Positions 24,278-33,742 of a stretch of DNA of 45,555 bases are shown piece after piece. Within the stretch, counting starts at the first letter, position 1, and each line of letters starts with the position of its first letter. The DNA comes from Bryobacteraceae bacterium (lineage in GTDB: Bacteria; Acidobacteriota; Terriglobia; Bryobacterales; Bryobacteraceae): assembly GCA_019187195.1 (NCBI GenBank), contig JABAQT010000064.1, forward strand, positions 1-45,555, given 5' to 3'. The translations under genes were made by a program, and so were the position numbers. Under the pieces are notes generated by a model, which did no database searches, was not told the DNA's origin, and saw only the letters and a list, made by a program, of their open reading frames with translations.

Positions 24278-25251
24278 TGCCGCCAACCGTATCCCCCGAA
24301 GCGATCTTGAAAGAGTTGGGCGAGCTTTGGGTAGCCCTGGGCGCGGGCGATGAAGCCGGCGTATTGCGCGCTTGCGCCATGACGCTCATCATAGCCGCCG
24401 ACGAGGAGGAAGAGGCGGGCGTGCTCGGTGAGATGATCGCCGGGATCATGCACGACCATCCCAGCCGCGCCATTGTGCTTCGCGTGCGCGACGGCTCCGA
24501 TCCGGATATCGAGTCCCGAGTGCTCGCCCAGTGCTGGATGCCGTTCGGCCGCCGCCAGCAGATCTGCTGCGAGCAGATCGAGATCATGGCCTCGGAGACC
24601 GGGCTCGAGGATGTCCCCCGCATCGTGCTGGGAGTGATGGCTCCGGACCTTCCCGTCGTGCTCGTGTGCCGTAGTCCGAAACTGTTTTGCCTGCCTGCCT
24701 TTCAGCCGCTTCTCTCCGTGGCGGGAAAGGTGATCGTGGATTCCCGCTGCGCCTCCGAGCCGCGGAAAATGCTCGCGCGGATCGCCAGTCTTCGTCAACT
24801 CGGCCACTCCATCCATGACCTCGCCTGGACGGCCCTTACTCCGTGGCGCGAGGTAATCGCCGGCGCCTTTGATGACCGCGCGACGCTCTCCCATTTGCAC
24901 GAACTTCACCATGTGTCCATCAAGGGGGGCAAGCGCGGCCCGGGACCCGAGGTATGGTACCTGGGCGCATGGCTGCTCCGGGGCTTGGATCTCGAGACCG
25001 GAATCGAGTTGGCGGATGGGGAAACGGATGTGCCTGTTCAAGCCGTGGAACTTCGAGGAGAGGGATTGAACCTCTCCTTCTTCCGCGATTCGCGGACGGT
25101 CATCCGCTTCGTCCGGGGAGATGTTGCCGCCAACCTGCCCTTCACCGTATCATCCGACTGGGAACTGATGCGGGAAGAATTGGCGCTGCCGGGAAAAGAT
25201 AGCGTTTTCGAGGAAATACTGCCCCGGGCCATGGCGCTGGCGGGAGGATGA
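24277..25251 (+). CDS. opcA: OpcA-like glucose-6-phosphate dehydrogenase assembly protein
   Basis: OpcA is an allosteric or assembly partner of G6PDH, best known in cyanobacteria and actinobacteria. This 324-residue protein lies directly between zwf and pgl, its usual place. Recognisable parts are ACAMTLIIAADEEEEA near the N-terminus, SRAIVLRV, LPVVLVCRSP, VIVDSR and DLAWTALTPWREVIAGAFDD, which match the family pattern. The ATG at 24277 shares one base with the zwf stop (TAATG) and has GGAGGG 7 nt upstream. In cyanobacteria OpcA makes Zwf redox-responsive; whether that holds here is unknown. Confidence 0.88.
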   Translation: MPPTVSPEAILKELGELWVALGAGDEAGVLRACAMTLIIAADEEEEAGVLGEMIAGIMHDHPSRAIVLRVRDGSDPDIESRVLAQCWMPFGRRQQICCEQIEIMASETGLEDVPRIVLGVMAPDLPVVLVCRSPKLFCLPAFQPLLSVAGKVIVDSRCASEPRKMLARIASLRQLGHSIHDLAWTALTPWREVIAGAFDDRATLSHLHELHHVSIKGGKRGPGPEVWYLGAWLLRGLDLETGIELADGETDVPVQAVELRGEGLNLSFFRDSRTVIRFVRGDVAANLPFTVSSDWELMREELALPGKDSVFEEILPRAMALAGG

Positions 25252-25253
25252 AG

Positions 25254-25979
25254 ATGAGCACGCGCTGGCAGACCTATCCAACCGTGGAGGAGGCGGCCGG
25301 GAACTGCTGCCGTTTCATTCTGGCGCGCCTCGAAGAGGCTCTGTCGCGGCAGAAGCCGGCCACCATTGCCGTTTCCGGCGGATCGACGCCGAAGCTGCTG
25401 TTTCGGGACATGGCGGCCAGCGGTTTCGATTGGGAGCGGGTTCATCTGTTCTGGGTGGACGAACGGGTGGTGCCGCCATCAAATTCCGATAGCAATTACC
25501 GCCTCGCGGAGGAACATTTCATTATCCCCGCCCGTTTTCCACGCCCGAACGTGCACCGTGTGCACGGCGAGTTGTGGCCAAAAGCGGCGGCGGACCAGTA
25601 CACGCGGGACATTCAGGAGTTCTTCTCTCTCTCCGGGGGCGCGTTTCCTCATTTCGATGTCATTCACCTCGGCATGGGGGTTGACGCGCACACCGCGAGC
25701 CTCTTCCCCGGCGAACCGCTTATCGAGGACCACGAGCGTATCGCCTCGGCGGTGTACGTGGAAAAGCTCAAAAAGTGGCGCGTGACATTGCTGCCCGGCG
25801 TGCTCGCCGCGGCGAAACATATTGCCGTGCTCACCGCGGGAAGCGACAAAGCGGAGGCCGTGCGGCATATCCTCGAGGATCCCTATGATCCGCGGCGGTT
25901 CCCGGCCCAACTGATTTCCCACCGCCGGGACGTCACCTGGTTTGTCGACACCGCCGCCGCCTCCCTTGTCTCGATATGA
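25254..25979 (+). CDS. pgl: 6-phosphogluconolactonase
   Basis: Hydrolyses 6-phosphogluconolactone to 6-phosphogluconate, the second step after Zwf. The 241-residue length and NagB/DevB fold are normal. Motifs are TIAVSGGSTPKLLF (phosphate loop), VHLFWVDERVVPPSNSDSNY, and FDVIHLGMGVDAHTASLFPG with the catalytic His. ATG 25254 has GGAGG 6 nt upstream; ATG 25248 overlaps the opcA stop but touches that site. No gnd gene is in the window. The 3' end overlaps capA by 4 bp. Confidence 0.95.
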   Translation: MSTRWQTYPTVEEAAGNCCRFILARLEEALSRQKPATIAVSGGSTPKLLFRDMAASGFDWERVHLFWVDERVVPPSNSDSNYRLAEEHFIIPARFPRPNVHRVHGELWPKAAADQYTRDIQEFFSLSGGAFPHFDVIHLGMGVDAHTASLFPGEPLIEDHERIASAVYVEKLKKWRVTLLPGVLAAAKHIAVLTAGSDKAEAVRHILEDPYDPRRFPAQLISHRRDVTWFVDTAAASLVSI

Positions 25980-26839
25980 AGCGCCTGGCGCTTCTCCTGG
26001 TGCTCGCCGCCGGCCTGCGAGGCGGAGACCCGCCCGTCAACCGGCTGGTTTTCGGGGGCGACGTCATGCTGGGCCGCTACGTCTACCTTCAGGCGCGCGC
26101 CAGAAAGGATCCCACATGGCCTTTCCGTGATGTGGCGGCCATGCTGCGCGACGCGGACATCGCGTTTGTCAACCTCGAGTCGCCCTTCGCTCCCAACCCT
26201 CCCTACTTCGAGGACCGTATGGTCTTTCGCGCTCATCCTTCCATGGTGGAGGGGTTGAAGTTCGCCGGCATCGACATTGTCTCCATGGCCAATAACCACG
26301 CTCGCGACGCCGGTTCGCCCGGCATCGTGTTTACGCTCGAGACCCTGGCGAAGAATGGAATAGCCGCCGCCGGCGCCGCGCTCCGTCCGGAAGATGTGCC
26401 CAAGGGCGTCGTGATGGCGAGCAAGGGAGTGCGCTTCGGGTTTCTTGCCTACACATATGACCAGCGCAATGGCAATCATCCGAGCGATGATGCCCGGATC
26501 GCCGTGATGAACGAGGCCACCCTCGCGCGCGACGTCAGGGATCTGCGTGGCCGCTGTGACGCCGTGATCGTCTCGATGCACGCCGGCTACGAATATCACG
26601 AGCGGCCCAATCGCCGCCAGATTCGCTTTGCCCGCGCGGCCATCGATGCCGGCGCTTCCATCGTCGTGGGGCATCATCCGCACGTGGTGCAACCCGTCGA
26701 GCCGTTCCAGGACGGCGTCATTTTCTACTCGCTTGGCAATCTGGTATTCGACCAGCCCCCGAAAAAAGGAGTCCGTCAGCGCGCCATTGCCGAGGTGGTG
26801 TTCTCCGGCAGCCGGATCCTGAGCCACAAGTTGTATTAA
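25976..26839 (+). CDS. CapA-family (poly-gamma-glutamate synthesis-like) metallophosphoesterase-fold protein
   Basis: A 287-residue exported protein. A signal peptide (about 1-17) is followed by the CapA/PgsA domain: LVFGGDVMLGRYV (metal-binding GD), IAFVNLESPF, DIVSMANNHARDAG (NNH metal ligands), VIVSMHAGYEYHERPN and VVGHHPHVVQP, then GVIFYSLGNLVFDQ. All signature residues are intact. The family is linked to poly-gamma-glutamate and capsule formation; no pgsB/C is nearby, so that function is not implied. It overlaps pgl by ATGA, an unusual partner for a pentose-phosphate operon. Confidence 0.9.
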   Translation: MKRLALLLVLAAGLRGGDPPVNRLVFGGDVMLGRYVYLQARARKDPTWPFRDVAAMLRDADIAFVNLESPFAPNPPYFEDRMVFRAHPSMVEGLKFAGIDIVSMANNHARDAGSPGIVFTLETLAKNGIAAAGAALRPEDVPKGVVMASKGVRFGFLAYTYDQRNGNHPSDDARIAVMNEATLARDVRDLRGRCDAVIVSMHAGYEYHERPNRRQIRFARAAIDAGASIVVGHHPHVVQPVEPFQDGVIFYSLGNLVFDQPPKKGVRQRAIAEVVFSGSRILSHKLY

Positions 26840-26890
26840 CAGGTCCGAAGAGCCCTGTGGAATAATAGACAACCTGCATTGGAGGTCCTG

Positions 26891-28426
26891 ATGAACGAGA
26901 TTCCGCGCCTGGCGCTGCCGGTCATCGTAATGCTTGTGCTGCTGGCCATCTTCATCGCCGCGGCGCTATTCAGCCGTAACTACCTCAAAGTTCCGCCCAA
27001 TATGGTCGCCGTGCTCAGTGGAAGGAAGCGCAAACTTACCGACGGGCGAAGCGTGGGCTACCGCATGGTCCGGGGAGGCGCCGCCCTGCGCATCCCTTTG
27101 CTCGAAAAAGTCGATTACCTCTCCCTGAACGTCATTACCATCCCTCTCGAAATCCGCCGGGCCTATACCATTCAAGGCGTTCCCGTTTCCGTCAAAGCCG
27201 TGGCGAACGTCAAGATTCGCTCCGATGAGACCTCTCTCCATGCCGCCGCCGAGCGCTTCCTCGGCATGACGCATAACGATATTCAGGCGGTCATCTTCCA
27301 GACCCTCGAGGGGCATTTGCGCTCCATTCTCGGCACGCTGACGGTCGAGGAAGTGAACTCCGACCGAAACTCCTTCGCGCAGAAACTCACTTCGGAGGCG
27401 GCGAACGACCTCGAGAAAATGGGACTGGGCGTCGACGTTCTGACCATTCAGGAAGTGAGTGACGACGAGGACTACCTCAACGCCCTCGGCAAACGCCGTA
27501 CGGCCGAGGTGAAGCGCGACGCCATGATCGGCGAGGCCGAAGCGACTCGCGATTCGAAGATCCGCTCCGCGGCCGCCTTCCAGGAGGGCGAACGCGCCAA
27601 GATCAATTCGGAAGCGGAGATCGCGCAGGTGCAGCGCGATTACCAGATCCGGCAGGCCCAGTACGCCGCGGAAGTGGAGACCGAAAAGGCGCGCGCCGCC
27701 CAGGCTGGTCCCCTCGCGCAGGCTCAGTCGCGCCAATCGGTCGTCGCGGAAGAAGTGAAAGTCGAACGCCGCCGTACGCAGGAGTTGATCTCCGTACAGG
27801 AGCAGGAGGTGCTGCGGCGGCAGAAGGAACTCGAGGCCACGGTGCTCAAGCCCGCGGAAGCGGAGCGCCAGGCCACCGTGGTTCGCGCGCAGGCGAACAA
27901 GGAGGCAAGTGTTCTCGAGGCCGAAGGGAAACGCCAGGCCTTGATCTCGCTCGCCGAGGCCGAACAGCAGCGCCTCAGCCAGGAAGGAGCCGGCCGCGCC
28001 TCCGCTCTCGAAGCCGAGGGCAAGGCCGAGGCGGCCAAGATCGAAGCTATCGGCCTCGCGCAGGCGAGAGCCATCGAGGCCCAGGGCGTGGCCGAAGCCA
28101 CCGCTATTTTGCGAAAGGCCGAGGCCTGGAAGCAGTTTAACGAGGCGGCGCGATTGCAGACCATTCTCGAGAAGCTGCCCGCCATCATCCAGGCTTCGAG
28201 CGGGGTCTTCTCAGCCGTCGCGGCGCCCATGGGAAACATCGATCGCATGGTGGTGATTGATAACGGCGGCGGCAACGGCCAGTCCGGCCTCAACCGGATT
28301 GCCCAAACCGGCCCCACGGTGGTCTTCCACTTCCTCCAGCAGTTGGAAGCGCTCGGTCTCGACATTCCCACCGTGATGGCGCAACTCGGCCTAAAGAACT
28401 CGGATGGACCAAGAACAGATGCCTGA
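26891..28426 (+). CDS. Flotillin-like SPFH/band 7 protein
   Basis: A membrane scaffold protein of 511 residues. A transmembrane segment (about 8-29) precedes a YLKVPPNMVAVLSGRKR motif and an SPFH domain (about 35-210), with the segment LGKRRTAEVKRDAMIGEAEATR leading into the flotillin coiled coil. That coil (about 200-430) is rich in EAEA/EAEGK repeats, as in FloT/YqiK. The C-terminus is Gly/Asn-rich. The ATG at 26891 has GGAGG 5 nt upstream. AATAAT near 26860 may be its -10. Flotillins organise membrane microdomains; the following hydrolase gene overlaps its 3' end. No NfeD partner is present. Confidence 0.9.
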   Translation: MNEIPRLALPVIVMLVLLAIFIAAALFSRNYLKVPPNMVAVLSGRKRKLTDGRSVGYRMVRGGAALRIPLLEKVDYLSLNVITIPLEIRRAYTIQGVPVSVKAVANVKIRSDETSLHAAAERFLGMTHNDIQAVIFQTLEGHLRSILGTLTVEEVNSDRNSFAQKLTSEAANDLEKMGLGVDVLTIQEVSDDEDYLNALGKRRTAEVKRDAMIGEAEATRDSKIRSAAAFQEGERAKINSEAEIAQVQRDYQIRQAQYAAEVETEKARAAQAGPLAQAQSRQSVVAEEVKVERRRTQELISVQEQEVLRRQKELEATVLKPAEAERQATVVRAQANKEASVLEAEGKRQALISLAEAEQQRLSQEGAGRASALEAEGKAEAAKIEAIGLAQARAIEAQGVAEATAILRKAEAWKQFNEAARLQTILEKLPAIIQASSGVFSAVAAPMGNIDRMVVIDNGGGNGQSGLNRIAQTGPTVVFHFLQQLEALGLDIPTVMAQLGLKNSDGPRTDA

Positions 28427-29288
28427 CCTCACACACGGGCGGTTCCGCCGCCCTCTTTTCCGGAGAATCCAAGCGCTGCCTTTGATCGTCAGCGCTCTCT
28501 GCGCCATTCCGCTCACAGGCGCCGATTTCGAGGACGTGGAATTCGCGAAACCCTCCGGCGTCTCTCTCACACTGGATGCCCACATCCCCGATGGGAAAGG
28601 GCCGTTCCCCACCGTCATCATTGTTCACGGCGGAGGGTGGGTCAACGGCAACAAGCGCACCTATGTGACCCCTCTGTTTCAACCGCTGACCGATGCCGGC
28701 TTTGCCTGGTTCACCATCAACTACCGCCTGGCGCCGAAATATCAGTACCCGGCGGCCGTCGACGATGTGAAAGCCGCCGTGAGGTGGGTGAGGGAGCATG
28801 CCGGCCAATACAAGGTGGACCGGAAGCGGATCGCGCTCATGGGAGAATCCGCGGGCGGACATCTGGTTGCCCTCGCCGGCGCGCAAAACGAACCCAGCTC
28901 CCGCGTCGCGGCTGTTGTGGATTTCTACGGTGCCCACGACCTCCTCAAACGCGAGCGTGACCGTGGATCGGTCAGCCCCGGCATGACCAGTTTTCTGGGT
29001 ATCGACAAGCTGGACGAAGCCGGCATCGCAAGGCTTCGCGAGGCCTCCCCCATCACGTACGTGCGCAAGGGACTTCCGCCGTTCCTCTTCATTCATGGAA
29101 CAAAGGACACGGCCGTCCCCTACGAGCAGTCGCCGCTGATGTGCGACGCCTTGAGAAAGGCCGGCAACCGCTGCGAAGTCTTCACCGTCGAGGGCGCGCC
29201 CCACGGAGTGGGTCCGTGGGAGAAGAATCCTGAATTCCAGGCCTACAAGAAGAAAATGGTCGAGTGGCTCAAGGCCACGCTCGGCTAA
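28404..29288 (+). CDS. Exported alpha/beta hydrolase, HSL/BD-FAE-like esterase
   Basis: A 294-residue hydrolase. A basic-hydrophobic N-terminus (RRPLFRRIQALPLIVSALCAIPLTGA, only partly quoted as positions 14-40) acts as signal. The oxyanion motif is IIVHGGGWV, the nucleophile elbow GESAGGH, the acid in HGTKDTAVP and the His in EGAPHGVG. The family includes carboxylesterases, feruloyl and acetylxylan esterases. It overlaps the flotillin gene by 23 bp, or by 8 bp if the ATG at 28419 is used; neither start has a strong ribosome site, consistent with coupling. Substrate unknown. Confidence 0.87.
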   Translation: MDQEQMPDLTHGRFRRPLFRRIQALPLIVSALCAIPLTGADFEDVEFAKPSGVSLTLDAHIPDGKGPFPTVIIVHGGGWVNGNKRTYVTPLFQPLTDAGFAWFTINYRLAPKYQYPAAVDDVKAAVRWVREHAGQYKVDRKRIALMGESAGGHLVALAGAQNEPSSRVAAVVDFYGAHDLLKRERDRGSVSPGMTSFLGIDKLDEAGIARLREASPITYVRKGLPPFLFIHGTKDTAVPYEQSPLMCDALRKAGNRCEVFTVEGAPHGVGPWEKNPEFQAYKKKMVEWLKATLG

Positions 29289-29779
29289 TCCGTCAATACG
29301 CCGGCAATCTTCGGCGTCAGCATCCAGCGCAGGACTCCGTGCGGGTTCATTCCGAAACTCTCGACATCGATGCGCGTGATCGAACTCTTCTTCACATCCA
29401 CGGCCAGTTGGGGCGCTCCCAGCAGGAAGCCGATCAGCATTCCCGCCAAAGGCTCGTGACTCACAAGCAGCAGGCTTTCCGAGTTCCTGAATGCCTTGAT
29501 ATCTTCCCACGCCTCGCGCGGGCCGGCCATCGGCGTCAACGTGGGACAGGGTGTGAGTTCGCCGTCGTATTCGAGAACGTTCGCCGCCACCTCGGCCGTC
29601 TCGCGAGCCCTCCGGTAAGGGCTGGTCAGGATCAACTCCGGCTTCAGCCCGGCTCTCCTGGCCACCAGCAGCACCTCGCGCAGTCTCTTCTTTCCTTCGG
29701 CGGTCAGCGCGCGGTCCGCGTCCTTCGTCCCAGGGCGCGGATCTTCGGCGATGCCATGTCGAAGCAGGTAGATTTCCAT
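29285..29779 (-). CDS. sixA: Phosphohistidine phosphatase SixA-like
   Basis: A histidine phosphatase of 164 residues, the size of SixA. The catalytic RHG is in LLRHGIAED (6-9), Arg in TSPYRRARETAEVA and the second His in LLVSHEPLAGML. In E. coli, SixA dephosphorylates phosphohistidine proteins such as those of the nitrogen phosphotransferase system. It ends 4 bp inside the convergent esterase gene and is divergent from the O-antigen ligase-like gene. No phosphotransferase genes are nearby. Confidence 0.9.
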   Translation of the reverse strand: MEIYLLRHGIAEDPRPGTKDADRALTAEGKKRLREVLLVARRAGLKPELILTSPYRRARETAEVAANVLEYDGELTPCPTLTPMAGPREAWEDIKAFRNSESLLLVSHEPLAGMLIGFLLGAPQLAVDVKKSSITRIDVESFGMNPHGVLRWMLTPKIAGVLTD

Positions 29780-29825
29780 CGGCGTGAAGTGAGTTCTACT
29801 ATTCTGGCATACTGAAGCTTCCCGA

Positions 29826-31055
29826 ATGTCTGAACAGCAACAATCCCGGCTCGCCCAAGCGGCCTTCTACACGGCCTTCGGCTCCGCGGCGTCCATTCTG
29901 TTTTCCATTGCCGTCTCCAATATCCTGCTGGCGCTCTCCCTGGCTGCTCTGTTGCTGTCCGGGGAAAAACTACGTTTCCCGCCCATTAAGCTGCCCCTCG
30001 GACTCTTCATGCTCGGCACCGTACTGTCACTCGCGTTTTCCGACAATCCGTGGGCGGGACGGGTCCAAGTCCGGAAGTTCCTTGTTTTCCTTATGTTGCT
30101 GATTGTTTTCAGCGCTTTTCGCCATCTCCGGCAGGTGCGCCTGCTGATTATGGCTTTTACTGTTCTGGGCGCTCTCTCGGCGGCGCGCGCGCTGATGCAG
30201 TTCGCCTGGCAACTGAAGGAATGCGGTTCTTCCTATGGTTGCCTGGTGGGTGAGCGCATCACCGGTTTCATGAGCCATTGGATGACCTTCGGCGCTCACA
30301 TGATGATTGTGCTGATGCTGCTTGCGGCCTTTCTCTTTTGGGCCACTCCCCCCAAACGCCCCGTGGGGTTGTGGGTCATCTGCGGGTTTCTCATCAGCGC
30401 GGCTATCTTCGCCGGAGGCACGCGGTCCATCTGGTTCGCCACCGCCGTTGCCGGGTCGTATCTCCTCTTCTGCTGGAAGCGCTGGACGGTCCTCGTCGCT
30501 CCCCTGGCCGTCGCCTTGGCGTTGCTGGCCGCGCCGCCCTTCCTGCGGCAGCGCTTCACCTCCATTTGGAAGCCTCACGGCGAACTCGATTCCAACGAAC
30601 ACCGGCGCATCCTCTGGCGTACGGGCATCCGCATGATCCGCGCCCACCCCCTGTTCGGACTCGGACCGGAGCGGATCAATGATCCGGAGAACTTCAAGCG
30701 GTACCTCCCACCCGATGTCACGCGGCTGCCCGATGGCTGGTACGGCCACCTTCACAACATCTATTTGCAGTACGCCGCCGAGCGCGGCATCCCGGTGTTG
30801 ATCGCGCTGCTTTGGATGTTCGCGGTGATTCTCCGCGACTTCTTCAAAGCCCTGAACGGGTTGCCGCCCGGACCCGGCGAGGCGCGCTTCGTTCTCCAGG
30901 GCGCTATCGCCACCATCGTCGCCATTCTCCTGGGCGGCATTCTCGAACACAACCTCGGAGACAGCGAAGTGCTCAGCCTGTTCCTCACCACGGTCGCCTG
31001 TGGATACATCGCCGTCGAATCTACCACCCATGAACCAGCCATTGAAGGGTCTTGA
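29826..31055 (+). CDS. O-antigen ligase-like (Wzy_C superfamily) membrane protein
   Basis: A polytopic inner-membrane protein of 409 residues with about ten hydrophobic segments. The diagnostic part is the large periplasmic loop after WKPHGELDSNEHRRILWRTG, with the conserved arginines and HPLFGLGPERI, followed by HLHNIYLQYAAERGIPVLIALL. That pattern marks the WaaL/Wzy_C superfamily, which joins polysaccharides to lipid A, proteins or each other. No strong ribosome site is visible; CATACT lies 12 nt before the ATG. The following SDR gene overlaps its 3' end by 26 bp. The glycan it uses is unknown. Confidence 0.87.
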   Translation: MSEQQQSRLAQAAFYTAFGSAASILFSIAVSNILLALSLAALLLSGEKLRFPPIKLPLGLFMLGTVLSLAFSDNPWAGRVQVRKFLVFLMLLIVFSAFRHLRQVRLLIMAFTVLGALSAARALMQFAWQLKECGSSYGCLVGERITGFMSHWMTFGAHMMIVLMLLAAFLFWATPPKRPVGLWVICGFLISAAIFAGGTRSIWFATAVAGSYLLFCWKRWTVLVAPLAVALALLAAPPFLRQRFTSIWKPHGELDSNEHRRILWRTGIRMIRAHPLFGLGPERINDPENFKRYLPPDVTRLPDGWYGHLHNIYLQYAAERGIPVLIALLWMFAVILRDFFKALNGLPPGPGEARFVLQGAIATIVAILLGGILEHNLGDSEVLSLFLTTVACGYIAVESTTHEPAIEGS

Positions 31056-31749
31056 AATCATCCTCGCCGGGGGATCGGGCGGGCTCGGCTCCGCCTCCGC
31101 GCGACTGCTGGCCCAGGAGGGAGCCAAACTCACCGTAAGCTACTTCCAAAACGCGGAACGCGCCGGGAAACTGGCCGGCATTGCCAGCGTCGTCCAGGCG
31201 GACCTGACGAAAGCCGGGGACAGGCAGCGGCTGTTGAACTGCGCGGGTAATCTATATGGCCTTGTGATCTTCACCGGCGACCCCTCCCGCGTCAGGCACG
31301 CTTCGGAATTCGAAGCGGCGGCGCTGCGGGCGCAGGAAGTGAACTATCTCGGCCCTATCCTGCTCGCGCGCGAAGCGGCGGTCCGCATGCAGGCAGCCGA
31401 AACTCGAGGGGCGATCGTGCTGTTCTCCACCATGCAGGCGGTTCATCTCTTTCCCGGATCAACCGCCTACGGAGCCGCCAAAGCCTCGCTCCAGTACGCC
31501 GCCCGCATCCTCGCCAAGGAGTGCCGCCAGGCTAACATCCGTGTCAATGTGGTCGCTCCGGGCGTGACCGCGGCGGGGATGGCGGAGGCTTCCATCGCCT
31601 CGGGCAAGTACGATCATTTCCTCTCGGAAGGCATCATTGCCCGCTTCGGCCACGCGCACGACATTGCGCGGGCGGTGCGATTTTTTCTCGAGCCCGACAA
31701 CTACGTCACCGGCCAGGTGCTGAGCGTCGACGGCGGAGCTACTCTTTGA
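31030..31749 (+). CDS. Short-chain dehydrogenase/reductase (FabG-like)
   Basis: An oxidoreductase of 239 residues. The cofactor loop reads LAGGSGGLGSASA, with Gly replacing the Thr of TGxxxGxG. The catalytic set is Ser in LFSTMQAVH, then Tyr and Lys in STAYGAAKASL. The C-terminus [14 protein letters not shown] is typical of FabG-like SDRs. The ATG at 31030 fits the family start (MNQPLKGLEI); an in-frame ATG 30 bases upstream lies further inside the ligase gene. Its 3' end overlaps the convergent PQQ gene by 11 bp. Overlap with a glycan ligase suggests co-expression but does not reveal the substrate. Confidence 0.85.
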   Translation: MNQPLKGLEIILAGGSGGLGSASARLLAQEGAKLTVSYFQNAERAGKLAGIASVVQADLTKAGDRQRLLNCAGNLYGLVIFTGDPSRVRHASEFEAAALRAQEVNYLGPILLAREAAVRMQAAETRGAIVLFSTMQAVHLFPGSTAYGAAKASLQYAARILAKECRQANIRVNVVAPGVTAAGMAEASIASGKYDHFLSEGIIARFGHAHDIARAVRFFLEPDNYVTGQVLSVDGGATL

Positions 31750-33610
31750 CCGGCAGCGCAAACGTCACATAAGCGCCGCGGATCTTTTCCTGCGTTTCCG
31801 GCGTCAGCCCGGCTTGCGCCGACGCGCAGAAAGTGATGTACTGCCTGCCATTCACTTCGTAGACCGCCGGAATCCCTTCGAGAGCCGCTTCCAACTCGTG
31901 TTCCCACAGCACTTTTCCGTTGCGCGCGTCGAGCGCCCGCACCTTGCGGTCCCGCGTGCCGGTAAAGATGAGCCCACCCGCGGTCACCACAGGACCTACT
32001 TTCGGAAAGTGCGTTCCAGTATTCCGGATCCCCTTCGCGGCTAACTCCGGAACCTCGCCGAGCGCGATCTTCCACTTGATGGCGCCCTCGTTCAGGTCGT
32101 AGGCGGTCAGCGAGGTCCAGGGCGGCGCGATGGGGGAGAGACCGTCACTCGCCGTCATGAAGCCGAACCCGCTGTAATAGCGCTCCCCGGCCGAGGCGGC
32201 CAGCGCCGCGTCAGCCTGTGGATCCTGATGCAGTTTGAGCAGCGCGGGCAGATCTTTCGATACCACGAACAGCCATCCCTTCACCGGATCCACCGCCGCG
32301 CCGCCCCAATTCGCGCCCCCGTTGTTTCCCGGCATTTGGATGGTTCCACCCTGTCCCGGCGGCGTGAACAGACCCTCATTGCGGGCGCTCAGAATTTCAT
32401 CGCGGAACCGCGCCCGGTCTTGCGGACTCAGGTACGGGCTCAGATCGTCCACCGTGAACTTCTGCCGCGCAAACGGAGGGGGCTTCACCGGGAACGGTTG
32501 CGTAGGCGACAACTTCTCGCCGGGCATCCCCGATTGCGGTACGGCTCTTTCCTCGATGGGCCAGACCGGTTCGCCCGTGACGCGGTTGAACACCCACACG
32601 AAGCCCTGCTTGCTCACCTGAGCCACGATATCCACCATCTTTCCTTCATGCTTCACCGTCAGCAGTTTCGGCGCCGTGGGATTATCGTAATCCCAGATAT
32701 CGTGATGCACCATCTGGTAGTGCCACAGCCGTTTCCCCGTGCGCGCGTCAAGCGCCAGCAGGCAGTTGGCGAACAAATTCGCCCCGCTTCTGTCGACGCC
32801 GTAAAAGTTGTACTTTGCGCTTGCCGTCGGCAGGTACACGATGCCCCTCGCGGTGTCGAGCGTCAGTTCGCTCCACGTATTCGCCCCTCCGACACGTTTC
32901 CAGGCATCCTTCGGCCATGTCTCATAACCGTATTCGCCCGGTCGCGGAACAGTGTGAAAGGTCCACACCAGATTTCCGTTGCGCACATCGAATGCCCGGA
33001 TGTCTCCCGGCGCCGAACCATACCCCTGATTCGTCGCCGACCCCAGAATCAACAGGTCTTCGAAAACCCGCCCCGGGAAGGCCGATTGCACGATCCGTAG
33101 TGTCTTCGGGTCCCGGTCCAGCCCCTGCTTCAAGTCGACGCCGCCATTCCTGCCGAACGTCTGGATGCTTCGCCCCGTCCGCGCGTCGATAGCCTGCAGC
33201 ACCTGATTGCTCGCAAATAGCAGCCGCCGTTCCGTCCCGTCCTTGCTTTCCCAGTAGTTGATGCCGCGGTTGGTCAGCGCCGCGCCGCCCTGCCCGGCCG
33301 GGTGAACCCAGATCTCTTTCCCCGTGGCCGCATCGAGCGCCACAATCGAATTGTTCTTCGCCAGCACATACATCGTGCCGTGCGCCACCAGAGGATTGAA
33401 GAAATACCTGTTGTTGTCGCCGGTGGAATACTTCCAGGCAACCTCCAGTTTCTCCACGTTCGACCGGTTGATCTGGCCGAGCGCGGAATACTGGGCCGCG
33501 TCGGGCGCGCCGCTGTACTCGCTCCATGTCCTGTGGTCCTGGGCCGGGGCGGCGAATGCAAACGCACATGCGAGCAAAGCGGAATACGGTGGGCGGGTAA
33601 GGGCCGGCAT
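31739..33610 (-). CDS. Exported PQQ-dependent dehydrogenase (quinoprotein, no haem domain)
   Basis: A periplasmic eight-bladed propeller of 623 residues. The signal peptide (about 1-23) precedes [20 protein letters not shown] and propeller tryptophan-docking repeats such as [29 protein letters not shown] and [15 protein letters not shown]. The pattern [13 protein letters not shown] followed by [24 protein letters not shown] is characteristic of quinoprotein glucose/quinate-type dehydrogenases. Compared with quinohaemoprotein alcohol dehydrogenases it lacks a C-terminal CxxCH domain and the vicinal Cys pair. It therefore needs an external acceptor. PQQ biosynthesis genes are not in this window. 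The substrate is unknown, perhaps a sugar or polyol. Confidence 0.9.
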   Translation of the reverse strand: MPALTRPPYSALLACAFAFAAPAQDHRTWSEYSGAPDAAQYSALGQINRSNVEKLEVAWKYSTGDNNRYFFNPLVAHGTMYVLAKNNSIVALDAATGKEIWVHPAGQGGAALTNRGINYWESKDGTERRLLFASNQVLQAIDARTGRSIQTFGRNGGVDLKQGLDRDPKTLRIVQSAFPGRVFEDLLILGSATNQGYGSAPGDIRAFDVRNGNLVWTFHTVPRPGEYGYETWPKDAWKRVGGANTWSELTLDTARGIVYLPTASAKYNFYGVDRSGANLFANCLLALDARTGKRLWHYQMVHHDIWDYDNPTAPKLLTVKHEGKMVDIVAQVSKQGFVWVFNRVTGEPVWPIEERAVPQSGMPGEKLSPTQPFPVKPPPFARQKFTVDDLSPYLSPQDRARFRDEILSARNEGLFTPPGQGGTIQMPGNNGGANWGGAAVDPVKGWLFVVSKDLPALLKLHQDPQADAALAASAGERYYSGFGFMTASDGLSPIAPPWTSLTAYDLNEGAIKWKIALGEVPELAAKGIRNTGTHFPKVGPVVTAGGLIFTGTRDRKVRALDARNGKVLWEHELEAALEGIPAVYEVNGRQYITFCASAQAGLTPETQEKIRGAYVTFALPVKE

Positions 33611-33729
33611 TGCTCTATCATGCCATTCGCGCCGGCCGCCATGCGGCTTCCGCCGGGCTTGGGTTTGGTTGGTAAAGGCGCCGCCTTGCGGCAGTGGTTC
33701 CTTGACTGGAATCCGCCGCGGCCTTCCGA

Positions 33730-33735
33730 TATACT
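33730..33735 (+). promoter_or_regulatory. -10 element immediately upstream of the collagen-like gene
   Basis: TATACT lies 7 nt before the ATG at 33743, so transcription should start at or next to the start codon. A TTGACT is present upstream, but with 22 bp spacing it is too far to be its -35. Confidence 0.45.
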
Positions 33736-33742
33736 CGGGGCC

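Noticed and set aside
33711..33735. TTGACT as the -35 partner of TATACT before the collagen-like gene
   Set aside because: The spacer is 22 bp, well outside the usable 16-19 bp.
33302..33742. N-terminal extension of the collagen-like protein
   Set aside because: The extension lies over the divergent PQQ gene, while the internal ATG at 33743 begins a clear signal peptide and follows a -10 element.
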